DNA from: Angelobacter sp036557225 | GTDB taxonomy: Bacteria > Acidobacteriota > Terriglobia > Terriglobales > Acidobacteriaceae | Assembly: GCA_036557225.1 (NCBI GenBank) | Contig: DATBHX010000030.1 | Location: forward strand, 12,846-76,845 | Length of the DNA: 64,000 bases | Direction: 5' to 3' | Part shown: in pieces, positions 44,972 to 52,769 of the stretch | Position numbering within the stretch: position 1 is the stretch's first letter | How the letters are laid out: each line of letters starts with the position of its first letter | Notes under the pieces: generated by a model | Told to the model about the DNA's origin: nothing | Seen by the model: only the letters and a program-made list of their open reading frames with translations | Database searches by the model: none | Program-made: the position numbers and the translations under genes

Positions 44972-45436
44972 ATGGAAACTGTACTCAGGCAAGTAGGCGA
45001 ATTACTGATCTCTTCCATCCCCACGATCATCTGTTTGCTCGTGGTGTGGGCGGCCTATCGTTTGATTCTGCATGGCAAGCTGGAGCAGGTGCTGGAACAG
45101 CGCCACGCGCTGACTGAAGGGGCGATCCAGCGCGCCCGGCAGGAGATTGTTCAGGCAGAAGAGCGCACCACAGAATACGAAAATCGCCTTCGCGATGCCC
45201 GCGCCCAGATCTATCAGGTGCAGCAGGCCAACCGGCAAAGGATGGTGGAGCAGCGCAATACCGCCCTGGCTGAGGCGCGGAAGCAGGCAGGCGAGACGGT
45301 GAAGTCGGCACGCGCAGCCCTGGAGAAAGACGTGGTTGCCGCAAAGGCTTCGCTGGAGCAGCAAGCCGGAGTGCTGGCTGACAAGGTGATTGAAACCGTT
45401 CTGCGTCCGGCGGCAGCGGCGGGAGGTCGAGGATGA
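44972..45436 (+). CDS. ATP synthase F0 subunit b' (first b-type subunit)
   Basis: 154 residues. One N-terminal hydrophobic helix (ELLISSIPTIICLLVVWAAY) followed by a long amphipathic helix (residues about 35-145) with heptad hydrophobics, the peripheral-stalk pattern of b/b' subunits. It forms a pair with the next gene, so the stalk is probably a b-b' heterodimer. The stop overlaps the start of the next gene by four bases. The full operon order is b', b, delta, alpha, gamma, beta, epsilon. Confidence 0.85.
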   Translation: METVLRQVGELLISSIPTIICLLVVWAAYRLILHGKLEQVLEQRHALTEGAIQRARQEIVQAEERTTEYENRLRDARAQIYQVQQANRQRMVEQRNTALAEARKQAGETVKSARAALEKDVVAAKASLEQQAGVLADKVIETVLRPAAAAGGRG

Positions 45437-46161
45437 CCGCGCAACTTCACAGAATGTTTCGCGTCGGTCTATTGGCTGGATTGTTTTTCCTTACCGCCGC
45501 TCCCAGGCACGCCTTTGCGCAGGAAGCGCCGAAGCCGGAGAGTGCGCAACAGTCGCCTGAAACAAAACGTCCGCAGGTCCCCGCGGAAGTGAAAGATGAG
45601 GAAAAGAAGAGTGGCGAATCTGAATCGAGCTGGGTCAGACAAGCCGGCTCGATCCGGTGGATTGCCAAAAAGACAGGCTTGACCGTTGACCAGGCGTACT
45701 GGCTTTGCTTCATCGTCAACTTTGCCATTATCTTCTTTTTCATCGCCAACCTGATGCGCAAGATACTGCCGGGCTTCTTCCGCTCGCGCACGGCGTCTAT
45801 CCAGAAGGGGATTGAAGAAGCGCGCAAGATGAGCGAAGAGGCGCGCCAGAGATTGAGCGAGGTGGAAGGCCGGCTTTCGCGCCTGGATGCCGACATCGCC
45901 GCCATGCGCAGCGAAGCCGACCAGAACGCCAAAGCCGAAGAGCAGCGCATTTTGGCGGCCAGCGAGGAAGAGCGCAAGCGCATCGTGAGCTCGGCGGAGC
46001 AGGAGATCAGCATGGCTGCCAGCGCCGCGCGCCGCGACCTGAAGGGCTACGCCGCGGAACTGGCGATCGATCTGGCAGAGAAGAAGATTCGCGTGGGACA
46101 GGACGCCGACCAGGCTCTGGTGCGCGAGTTTACCGCGCGCCTGGGAAAGGACGGCAACTAG
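45433..46161 (+). CDS. atpF: ATP synthase F0 subunit b with extended, signal-peptide-like N-terminus
   Basis: 242 residues, about 80 more than usual. Residues 1-29 look like a cleavable signal peptide (FRVGLLAGLFFLTAAPRHAF then AQE). Residues 30-70 are a Pro/Glu/Lys-rich linker (PESAQQSPETKRPQVPAEVK). The normal b-subunit helix follows at about 90-112 (QAYWLCFIVNFAIIFFFIAN) with its soluble coiled coil (RSRTASIQKGIEEARKMSEE). If the signal is used, the linker is periplasmic. It overlaps the b' gene by four bases, and delta starts directly after the stop. Confidence 0.9.
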   Translation: MTAQLHRMFRVGLLAGLFFLTAAPRHAFAQEAPKPESAQQSPETKRPQVPAEVKDEEKKSGESESSWVRQAGSIRWIAKKTGLTVDQAYWLCFIVNFAIIFFFIANLMRKILPGFFRSRTASIQKGIEEARKMSEEARQRLSEVEGRLSRLDADIAAMRSEADQNAKAEEQRILAASEEERKRIVSSAEQEISMAASAARRDLKGYAAELAIDLAEKKIRVGQDADQALVREFTARLGKDGN

Positions 46162-46701
46162 ATGGCTGCAGTCCTTGCCCGTTACGCACGCGCTTTTGCC
46201 GACGTGGTGGTGGAACACAAGTTGAAACCCGACCAGACTACGGACGAACTTTCCCAGGTCGCCGCGTTGATTGATGGCAGCCGCGAGCTGCGCAACGTGC
46301 TGGAGAACCCGGCAGTCGCGCGCGAGCAGAAGCTGGGATTGCTGGATGCCATCATGCAGAGGCTGGGCGGTGCGAAGTTGACGCGCAACTTTCTGGCTGT
46401 GCTGATTGACCACCGGCGTATCGGCAGCGTGGGCGAAGTGGTGGAGCTGTTCAAGAGCGAACTCGACCGGCGCATGGGCATCGCCGAGGCGCGCGTGAGC
46501 TCCGCGCGAGAGCTTACGGCGGCGGAGAGAAAGTCTTTGGAGCAGCAGCTGGCTTTGATCACAGGCAAGATCGTCCGTGCGACCTACAGCCAGGATGCAG
46601 CGCTGCTGGGCGGCGTGACCGTGCGCGTGGGCAGCACGATCTATGACGGATCAGTGCAGGGGCGGCTCGAGAGAATGAGGGCGGAGATTGCGAGCTCTTA
46701 G
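46162..46701 (+). CDS. atpH: ATP synthase F1 subunit delta
   Basis: 179 residues, typical length. Visible signatures: VLARYARAFADVVVEHKLKP at the N-terminus, RNFLAVLIDHRRIGSVGEVV in the helical bundle, and the C-terminal family motif LLGGVTVRVGSTIYDGSVQG RLERMR (two-strand region). It caps alpha3beta3 and attaches the b-type stalk. Start follows the atpF stop with no spacer. An inverted word array begins one base after its stop codon. Confidence 0.95.
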   Translation: MAAVLARYARAFADVVVEHKLKPDQTTDELSQVAALIDGSRELRNVLENPAVAREQKLGLLDAIMQRLGGAKLTRNFLAVLIDHRRIGSVGEVVELFKSELDRRMGIAEARVSSARELTAAERKSLEQQLALITGKIVRATYSQDAALLGGVTVRVGSTIYDGSVQGRLERMRAEIASS

Positions 46702-46798
46702 GAATTGGTAATCGGGTAATCGGGTAATTTGTAATTGAAAAGCGGCGGCATCAATGGTTTTCAATTACCCGATTACCAAATTACTCAATTACCAATTC
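46702..46798. repeat. GGTAATC octad word array with inverted partner, atpH-atpA gap
   Basis: Left arm 46702-46741: AATTGGTAATCGGGTAATC, GGGTAATTTGTAATTG and AAAA; right arm 46758-46798 is a diverged reverse complement, starting TTTTCAATTACCCGATTACC. The spacer is only 16 bases, so the RNA would fold into one long stem. It lies between two genes of a single operon and could reset alpha expression relative to the upstream stalk genes. Confidence 0.85.
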
Positions 46799-46832
46799 GA
46801 CCCGGAACGTTAGGGTCTTACACAAGGTATTT

Positions 46833-48374
46833 ATGGCTCAAATTAAGGCAGACGAAATTACCAAGCTCATACGTGAGCAGATTGAGAACTACGAATCCAA
46901 GGTTTCGGTGGACGAGGTGGGCACCATCATCTCGCTGGGCGACGGTATTGCCCGTGTTCACGGCCTGGATAAAGTGATGGCCGGCGAACTGATCCAGTTC
47001 GAGCATGGCGTTTCCGGACTGGCCATGAACCTGGAAGAAGACCAGGTCGGCGCGGTGCTGCTGGGCGATTACACCGAGATCAAAGAAGGCGGCCAGGTAA
47101 AGCGCACGGGTCGAATCATGTCCGTACCCACGGGCGATGGCATGATTGGCCGTGTCGTGAACGCGCTGGGCCAGCCTGTGGACGGCAAAGGCCCCATCAC
47201 GGCGAGCAAATACATTGAGATTGAGCGCATCGCTCCGGGCGTGATTGACCGCCAGCCTGTGCGTGAGCCCATGGCCACGGGCATCAAGGCCATTGACTCG
47301 ATGATCCCCATCGGCCGTGGCCAGCGTGAGCTGATTATCGGCGACCGCCAGACCGGCAAGACCGCCGTCGCTCTGGACACGATCATCAACAGCAAGGGCA
47401 ACAACCTGATTTGTATCTATTGCGCCATTGGGCAGAAGCGTTCGTCGATCGCGCAGGTGGTAAAGATCCTGGAAGATTACGGCGCGATGGAGTACACCAT
47501 CGTGGTGGCGGCGTCAGCTTCAGAGCCCGCGCCTATGTTGTACCTGTCGCCTTACGCGGCGTGCGCCATGGGCGAATACTTCCGCGACAATGGCAAGCAC
47601 GCGCTGGTGATCTATGACGATCTTTCCAAGCACGCGGCGGCGTACCGTGAAATTTCATTGCTGCTGCGGCGCCCACCAGGACGCGAGGCATATCCCGGAG
47701 ACGTGTTCTATCTCCACTCACGCTTGCTGGAGCGCGCCGCCAAAATGTCAGACAAGATGGGCGGCGGATCTCTGACGGCGCTGCCGGTGATTGAAACCCA
47801 GGCGGGCGACGTTTCCGCGTACATTCCCACCAACGTGATTTCGATTACCGACGGCCAGATCTTTCTTGAGACGGATCTGTTCAACTCCGGCGTGCGTCCG
47901 GCGGTGAACGTCGGCATCTCGGTAAGCCGCGTGGGCGGTTCGGCGCAGATCAAAGCCATGCGACAGGTGGCGGGAACGCTGAAGCTGGAGCTGGCGCAGT
48001 ATCGCGAGCTGGCGGCTTTCGCGCAGTTCGGTTCCGATCTCGACAAGGCCACGCAGAACCAGCTCAATCGCGGCAAGCGTCTGGTGGAGATCCTGAAGCA
48101 GGACCAGTATCAGCCGCTGCCGTTCAGCAAGCAGATCATGATCATCTTTGCCGGGACCAACGGCTATCTGGACGACCTGGAGATCGAACAGATCCGCCCG
48201 TTTGCCGATGAGCTGAACAAGTACGTGGAGTCGATGAATCCGAAACTGCTGGATGCGATCATGCAGAAGAAGACCATTGACGACGCGATGAAGGCGGACC
48301 TTGAGAAGACGCTGAAAGAGTTCAAGCAGCGCTTTGTAAGCGAGCGGCAACCGGCGGGAGCGGCAAAGACGTAA
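46833..48374 (+). CDS. atpA: ATP synthase F1 subunit alpha
   Basis: 513 residues. Non-catalytic nucleotide-binding subunit. Walker A: GDRQTGKTAVA. Other family blocks: SLGDGIARVHGLDKVMAGEL, PIGRGQRELIIGDRQTGKTA, ALVIYDDLSKHAAAYREISL, LLLRRPPGREAYPGDVFYLH, and the arginine finger region SVGISVSRVGGSAQIKAM. Length and order are standard. It follows the word array with its own AAGG-type Shine-Dalgarno. Confidence 0.98.
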   Translation: MAQIKADEITKLIREQIENYESKVSVDEVGTIISLGDGIARVHGLDKVMAGELIQFEHGVSGLAMNLEEDQVGAVLLGDYTEIKEGGQVKRTGRIMSVPTGDGMIGRVVNALGQPVDGKGPITASKYIEIERIAPGVIDRQPVREPMATGIKAIDSMIPIGRGQRELIIGDRQTGKTAVALDTIINSKGNNLICIYCAIGQKRSSIAQVVKILEDYGAMEYTIVVAASASEPAPMLYLSPYAACAMGEYFRDNGKHALVIYDDLSKHAAAYREISLLLRRPPGREAYPGDVFYLHSRLLERAAKMSDKMGGGSLTALPVIETQAGDVSAYIPTNVISITDGQIFLETDLFNSGVRPAVNVGISVSRVGGSAQIKAMRQVAGTLKLELAQYRELAAFAQFGSDLDKATQNQLNRGKRLVEILKQDQYQPLPFSKQIMIIFAGTNGYLDDLEIEQIRPFADELNKYVESMNPKLLDAIMQKKTIDDAMKADLEKTLKEFKQRFVSERQPAGAAKT

Positions 48375-48381
48375 CGAGACC

Positions 48382-49428
48382 ATGGCGAACCTCTTAGACA
48401 TCCGGCGGCGAATCCGCAGCGTGCGCAACACGCGGCAGATCACCAAGGCCATGCAGATGGTTTCGGCGGCCAAGCTGCGGCGCGCGCAGGAGCGCGCTCT
48501 GGCTGCGCGGCCCTATGCGCAGATGCTGACCAGCGTGCTGAAGTCGCTGGTATCGCGCGTTGAGGTCTATGATCCGGAGACGGGCGAGGCACGCAACTCG
48601 CTGCTGATCCGCCGCGAAGAGAAAACCATCCTGCTGATCGTGGTCTCGGGTGAAAAAGGGCTGGCCGGGGCGTTCAACTCCAACGTTCTTAAGACCGCCG
48701 CGCGCTTCATTGAGACCAAGAAAGACAAGAAGATTGATGTCATCGCGATGGGAAGGAAGTCGCGCGACTATTTTCGCCGGCGCTATCCGGTGGCAGTGGA
48801 TGGCCAGTCCGCCGAACAGCGCAAGGGAGCGATTCAGGTTGTGGGCGAGTACGCCGGCCTGATGAACCGGGCACAGTTTTCGAGCGCGCGCGAGATCGCC
48901 GAGAAGGTCTGCCAGCTCTATACCGAGGCCAAAGTGGATTCGGTCTACATCGTCTTTAACGAGTTCAAGTCGGTCATTGCGCAGCGGCTGGTGGTGGATG
49001 ACGTGCTGCCGATCGGCACCATCGGCGAGCAGGAGCACGAGATGACCGAAGAGGCCACGGAAGAAGAGCGCAAACGCCGGCTGGAAGCGGCGCTGCATGC
49101 AGGCGCCAGTGTTCGCGCGGCCGATACCTCTGAGATGGACAAGAAAGCCGCCGGCTTTGCCACGGCACAGGTCGACTACATTTATGAGCAGAAGCCGGAA
49201 GAGCTCTTCCGCGACCTGCTGCCGCGCTATATCTCGGTGCAGCTGTATCGAGCGATGCTGGAGTCAGAAGCGGCGGAGCACGCGGCGCGCATGACGGCCA
49301 TGGATTCAGCGACCAGCAACGCTTCTGACATGATTGACGGTCTGACGCTGCAGATGAACCGTGTTCGCCAGGCGAAGATCACGAAAGAGATTATTGAGAT
49401 CGTCAGCGGCGCAGCGGCGGCGCAGTAG
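48382..49428 (+). CDS. atpG: ATP synthase F1 subunit gamma with acidic/basic insertion
   Basis: 348 residues, about 60 more than E. coli. The rotor helices are clear: NLLDIRRRIRSVRNTRQITK AMQMVSAAKLRRAQ at the N-terminus and ASDMIDGLTLQMNRVRQAKI TKEIIEIVSGAAA at the C-terminus. The excess lies mainly at about residues 213-265, a charged stretch (EEATEEERKRRLEAALHAGA) before DYIYEQKPEELF, where other bacteria have a short loop. It does not sit where the cyanobacterial regulatory insertion lies, as far as can be judged by eye. Confidence 0.95.
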   Translation: MANLLDIRRRIRSVRNTRQITKAMQMVSAAKLRRAQERALAARPYAQMLTSVLKSLVSRVEVYDPETGEARNSLLIRREEKTILLIVVSGEKGLAGAFNSNVLKTAARFIETKKDKKIDVIAMGRKSRDYFRRRYPVAVDGQSAEQRKGAIQVVGEYAGLMNRAQFSSAREIAEKVCQLYTEAKVDSVYIVFNEFKSVIAQRLVVDDVLPIGTIGEQEHEMTEEATEEERKRRLEAALHAGASVRAADTSEMDKKAAGFATAQVDYIYEQKPEELFRDLLPRYISVQLYRAMLESEAAEHAARMTAMDSATSNASDMIDGLTLQMNRVRQAKITKEIIEIVSGAAAAQ

Positions 49429-49433
49429 AGCCA

Positions 49434-49548
49434 TCGGGAGATCTGGCGATCGGGTGATCGGAAAAAAACAAGGGTTTTTAACCGCGGATATACGCGGATG
49501 AGCGCGGATTAGGAAATTTGAAATTGCAAATCGCAAATTTCAAATCAC
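49434..49548. repeat. Three consecutive word arrays in the atpG-atpD gap
   Basis: 49434-49461: GGGAGATCTGGCGATC and GGGTGATCGG, 8-9-base words. 49483-49510: CGCGGATAT, ACGCGGATG, AGCGCGGATT, 9-base phase; a similar run (ACGCGGATAAGCGCAGATT) occurs after the operon near 51449-51467. 49513-49548: heptads GAAATTT, GAAATTG, CAAATCG, CAAATTT, CAAATCA, which is partly self-complementary. They fill most of the 139-base gap before the atpD Shine-Dalgarno. Confidence 0.85.
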
Positions 49549-49567
49549 GAATTTTTTAAAGGTCATT

Positions 49568-51019
49568 ATGGCTACAGAAAATGTTGGCAAGGTAATACAG
49601 ATCGCGGGTCCCGCGGTCGATGTGGAGTTCACCGAAGCAAGCATGCCGCCGATTTATCAGGCGCTGCGCGTCACCAGCGAAGGCTTCAAAGTGCCGACGC
49701 CGATTGATGTGGTGCTGGAAGTGCAGCAGCACCTGGGCGAAGGCCGCGTACGCTGCGTGGCCATGCAGGCCACCGACGGCATGGTGCGCGGCATGAAGGC
49801 CATCGATCTCGGCGGCCCGATCTCCGTGCCTGTGGGCAAGGGGACGCTGGGGCGCGTGATGAATGTGATCGGCGAGCCGGTGGACCAGCTGGGCGCAGTG
49901 AAGTCGACCAAGAGGCTGCCTATTCATCGCGCTGCGCCGGCCTTTGACGAGCAATCCACCAAGGCGGAGATGTTTGAGACCGGCGTGAAGGTGATTGACC
50001 TGATCCAGCCGTTCCTGAAGGGCGGCAAGATCGGGTTGTTCGGCGGCGCGGGCGTAGGCAAGACCGTTGTGATCATGGAACTGATCAACAACGTGGCCAA
50101 GCAGCACGGCGGTTACTCGGTATTCGCCGGCGTGGGCGAGCGTACCCGTGAAGGCAACGACCTGTGGCTGGAAATGAGCGAGTCGGGCGTGATCAAGCCG
50201 GGAGTTCCGGAAGAATCGAAAGCCGCGCTGATCTACGGCCAGATGACGGAGCCGCCGGGAGCGCGTCTGCGCGTGGCGCTGACCGGACTGACCGTGGCGG
50301 AATATTTCCGTGACGATGAAGGCGCGGACACGCTGCTCTTTATCGACAACATCTTCCGTTTCACCCAGGCTGGATCTGAAGTCTCGGCGCTGCTGGGACG
50401 CATGCCTTCGGCCGTGGGTTATCAGCCGAACCTGGCGACTGAGATGGGCGAACTGCAGGAGCGGATCACCTCGACCAAACGGGGATCGATCACCTCGGTG
50501 CAGGCGATTTATGTGCCCGCCGACGATCTCACCGATCCGGCGCCGGCAACAACTTTTGCTCACCTGGATGCGACCACCGTGCTTTCGCGTCCCTTGACCG
50601 CGATCGGAATTTATCCGGCGGTCGATCCGCTGGCTTCCACCTCACGCATTCTTGATCCGCACATCGTCGGCCAGGAGCATTACGACGTGGCCCAGGGCGT
50701 GAAGCGAATTCTGCAGCGCTATGCCGATCTGCAGGACATCATCGCCATTCTAGGGCTGGAAGAGCTGAGCGAAGAAGACAAGCTGACGGTGGCGCGCGCG
50801 CGCAAGGTGCAGAAGTTCCTCTCGCAGCCGTTCCACGTGGCCGAGCAGTTTACGGGCATGAAGGGGCGGTACGTGAAGATCGCCGACACGGTGCAGAGCT
50901 TCAAAGAGATCATCGAAGGCAAGCACGACGATGTTCCCGAGCAGGCTTTCTACATGAAGGGCTCGATCGAAGAGGTACTGGAAGCGGCGGAGAAGATGAA
51001 GTCCGGGGCCGCGGCGTAA
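49568..51019 (+). CDS. atpD: ATP synthase F1 subunit beta
   Basis: 483 residues. Catalytic subunit. Walker A GGAGVGKTVV; GERTREGNDLWLEMSESGVI; Walker B LLFIDNIFRFTQAGSEVSAL; LGRMPSAVGYQPNLATEMGE LQERITSTKRGSITSVQAIY; all in standard order. No insertions. It follows the triple word array, with AAAGG before its ATG. Confidence 0.99.
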   Translation: MATENVGKVIQIAGPAVDVEFTEASMPPIYQALRVTSEGFKVPTPIDVVLEVQQHLGEGRVRCVAMQATDGMVRGMKAIDLGGPISVPVGKGTLGRVMNVIGEPVDQLGAVKSTKRLPIHRAAPAFDEQSTKAEMFETGVKVIDLIQPFLKGGKIGLFGGAGVGKTVVIMELINNVAKQHGGYSVFAGVGERTREGNDLWLEMSESGVIKPGVPEESKAALIYGQMTEPPGARLRVALTGLTVAEYFRDDEGADTLLFIDNIFRFTQAGSEVSALLGRMPSAVGYQPNLATEMGELQERITSTKRGSITSVQAIYVPADDLTDPAPATTFAHLDATTVLSRPLTAIGIYPAVDPLASTSRILDPHIVGQEHYDVAQGVKRILQRYADLQDIIAILGLEELSEEDKLTVARARKVQKFLSQPFHVAEQFTGMKGRYVKIADTVQSFKEIIEGKHDDVPEQAFYMKGSIEEVLEAAEKMKSGAAA

Positions 51020-51022
51020 ACA

Positions 51023-51430
51023 ATGGCAGAGACCAACACAATTCAGCTCGAAGTGGTAACGCCGGAACGGCTGGTGGTGAACGACCAGGCCGAGTACATC
51101 GAGATTCCCGGGAAAACGGGCTATCTCGGCGTGCTGCCGGGCCACGCGCCGCTGATTACGGAGCTTGCGGTGGGCGAGATCACCTATCGCAACGGCAGCC
51201 AGACCAAACGGCTGGCTGTGGCGTGGGGTTTTGCCGAAGTATTGCCGGAGAAGGTCACTATCCTGGCTGAGACCGCAGAGAAAGCGGAAGATATCGATAC
51301 GGCCCGCGCCGAGGCGGCCAAGAAGCGCGCTGAAGCGGAGCTGGAGAAAGCCGGGGTCGAAGGCAACAAGGAAGCGCAGGCAGCGCTGGATCGGGCGAAC
51401 GCGCGGCTGGATGTGGCGGGGAAGAAATAA
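51023..51430 (+). CDS. atpC: ATP synthase F1 subunit epsilon
   Basis: 135 residues: N-terminal beta sandwich (IQLEVVTPERLVVNDQAEYI, GYLGVLPGHAPLITELAVGE) and C-terminal two-helix part (ARAEAAKKRAEAELEKAGVE). Start is 3 bases after the atpD stop. It is the last gene of the operon, followed by a hairpin terminator. Genes for the membrane subunits a and c are absent here, so the F0 rotor is encoded elsewhere. Confidence 0.95.
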   Translation: MAETNTIQLEVVTPERLVVNDQAEYIEIPGKTGYLGVLPGHAPLITELAVGEITYRNGSQTKRLAVAWGFAEVLPEKVTILAETAEKAEDIDTARAEAAKKRAEAELEKAGVEGNKEAQAALDRANARLDVAGKK

Positions 51431-51868
51431 ACCTTTCGCCGCTGATTCACGCGGATAAGCGCAGATTGAAAACAAGGCCAGGCATAGATGCTCCGGCCTT
51501 TTTCATTTTCGCCTACCCCCCTTTGGACCATGGAAACTGCTTTTCTTGCGATACGCCGTCCTGAGCGGAGCAGACGATTCTCTTTTGCTTGCTTCATACT
51601 CTCTGCGCGAGGCGAAGGATCTGCTCCGCCGCTCTTCAGGGGCACATTCGTTTTTTTGCTGATGAGAGCCCATAGTGCAGCGGAGCCGATGCCTCGTCGT
51701 CGCCACAAATGGCTCATAGCGAACGATTATCTTCCTCGCCGTCTCGGGATGGCACATCGTAGAGGGATGGGATTTCGAGTTCAATCACACTTCTCAGGAT
51801 AAATATACGTCAGGATAAAGACTACTCAAGCTTGGAGTGCTGAGCTGCTGTGAGCAAGTGCAAACAGA
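51431..51868. other. Intergenic region after the atp operon
   Basis: Holds the operon terminator (51474-51503) and, before it, an ACGCGGATAAGCGCAGATT word run related to the array at 49483. From 51530 to 51720 there are scattered pieces of the GAGCGGAGC repeat (CGTCCTGAGCGGAGCAGACG, GGCGAAGGATCTGCTCCGCC). No gene is supported; the DUF72 gene ends at 51869 on the other strand. Confidence 0.55.
51474..51503 (+). terminator. Intrinsic terminator of the atp operon
   Basis: AAGGCC (51474-51479) pairs with GGCCTT (51495-51500), and the hairpin is followed by TTTC. The stem is short but correctly placed 44 bases after the atpC stop. Confidence 0.65.
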
Positions 51869-52633
51869 TCACGCAGCTTCTTTTACCACCGGCGTTGTGC
51901 GCGAGCCAAAGATCATATTTCTCAAGGCCAGTGCGTTCTGCGCGGCGTAGCCGGCCTGGTCGTTATCAAAATAGATGTAAATAGCCTTCAGCTTTTTGGA
52001 CCACTCTTCAATACGTTGCGCCCATGCGCGCAGGGTCGAGAAAGAATAGCTACCCTGATATTTTCCTGCTTCAGGCCCGTGCAGCCGGACATAGGTGAAG
52101 TCCGCGGAGATCTCGAACGGCGAGTGGTAGCCGGCAAGCTCGTAAATGCAGAAGGCCGCGTTGAATCGCTGCAGCACGCGGTTCACATCGGCGGTCATCC
52201 AGCTCAGCTCGCGGAACTCAAAGGCGTAGCGATGTTGGCGCGGCAGGATCTCCAGCAGGGCTTCCAGTCGCTGGAGATTTACTTTCCATCGCGGCGGAAG
52301 CTGGAAGAGCAGCGGACCGAGTTTTCGCCCAAGATGCTCTGCCCGGGGCAGAAGATTTTCCAGCGCGTTCTCAGGGTCTTTGAGTTTTTTGTTGTGGGTG
52401 ATGAAGCGGCTGGCTTTTACGGCGAAGATGAAGTTTTTTGGTGTAGAGTCACGCCATGACTCGAAGGCGTCAATCGTGGGCAGGCGATAAAAGCTGTTGT
52501 TCAATTCGAGCGTGTCAAAATGCCGGGTGTAGTATTCGAGCATCTTCGCGGCCGAAGTCTTGGGCGGATAAAACGGTCCCACCCAGTGCCGGTAATGGTA
52601 GCCGGAAGTGCCGATGCGGATGTCAGGTTTCAT
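51869..52633 (-). CDS. DUF72-domain protein
   Basis: 254 residues from the ATG at 52633. A longer frame to 52669 is rejected because those codons fall in a dispersed repeat. Family signatures: IRIGTSGYHYRHWVGPFYPP, FDTLELNNSFYRLPT, FAVKASRFITHNKKLKDPEN, PLLFQLPPRWKVNLQRLEAL, YAFEFRELSWM and TYVRLHGPEAGKYQGSYSFS, followed by IYIYFDNDQAGYAAQNAL. DUF72 proteins have a TIM-barrel-like fold and no established reaction. It is monocistronic and convergent with the atp operon. Confidence 0.9.
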   Translation of the reverse strand: MKPDIRIGTSGYHYRHWVGPFYPPKTSAAKMLEYYTRHFDTLELNNSFYRLPTIDAFESWRDSTPKNFIFAVKASRFITHNKKLKDPENALENLLPRAEHLGRKLGPLLFQLPPRWKVNLQRLEALLEILPRQHRYAFEFRELSWMTADVNRVLQRFNAAFCIYELAGYHSPFEISADFTYVRLHGPEAGKYQGSYSFSTLRAWAQRIEEWSKKLKAIYIYFDNDQAGYAAQNALALRNMIFGSRTTPVVKEAA

Positions 52634-52752
52634 GTCTCGAGCGGAGCGAGAGATCCCTATCGCTTGCAAGAGTTAGATGCGATCGCGAGTAAACGAGAGG
52701 AGCAAACAGCTCTCAAGGCCGTAGGGTTCCCTCCCCTTCGTCAAGCTCAGGC
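52634..52752. repeat. Dispersed repeat cluster upstream of the DUF72 gene
   Basis: 52634-52660 is a copy of the GAGCGGAGCGAGAGATCC repeat that touches the DUF72 start codon. TAGGGTTCCCTC (about 52722-52733) matches a piece at 2175, and CTTCGTCAAGCTCAGGCTCG (52736-52755) resembles the palindrome at 13001. Several repeat families are thus stacked in one short gap. Confidence 0.6.
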
Positions 52753-52769
52753 TCGGGACGAGGAAGAAG

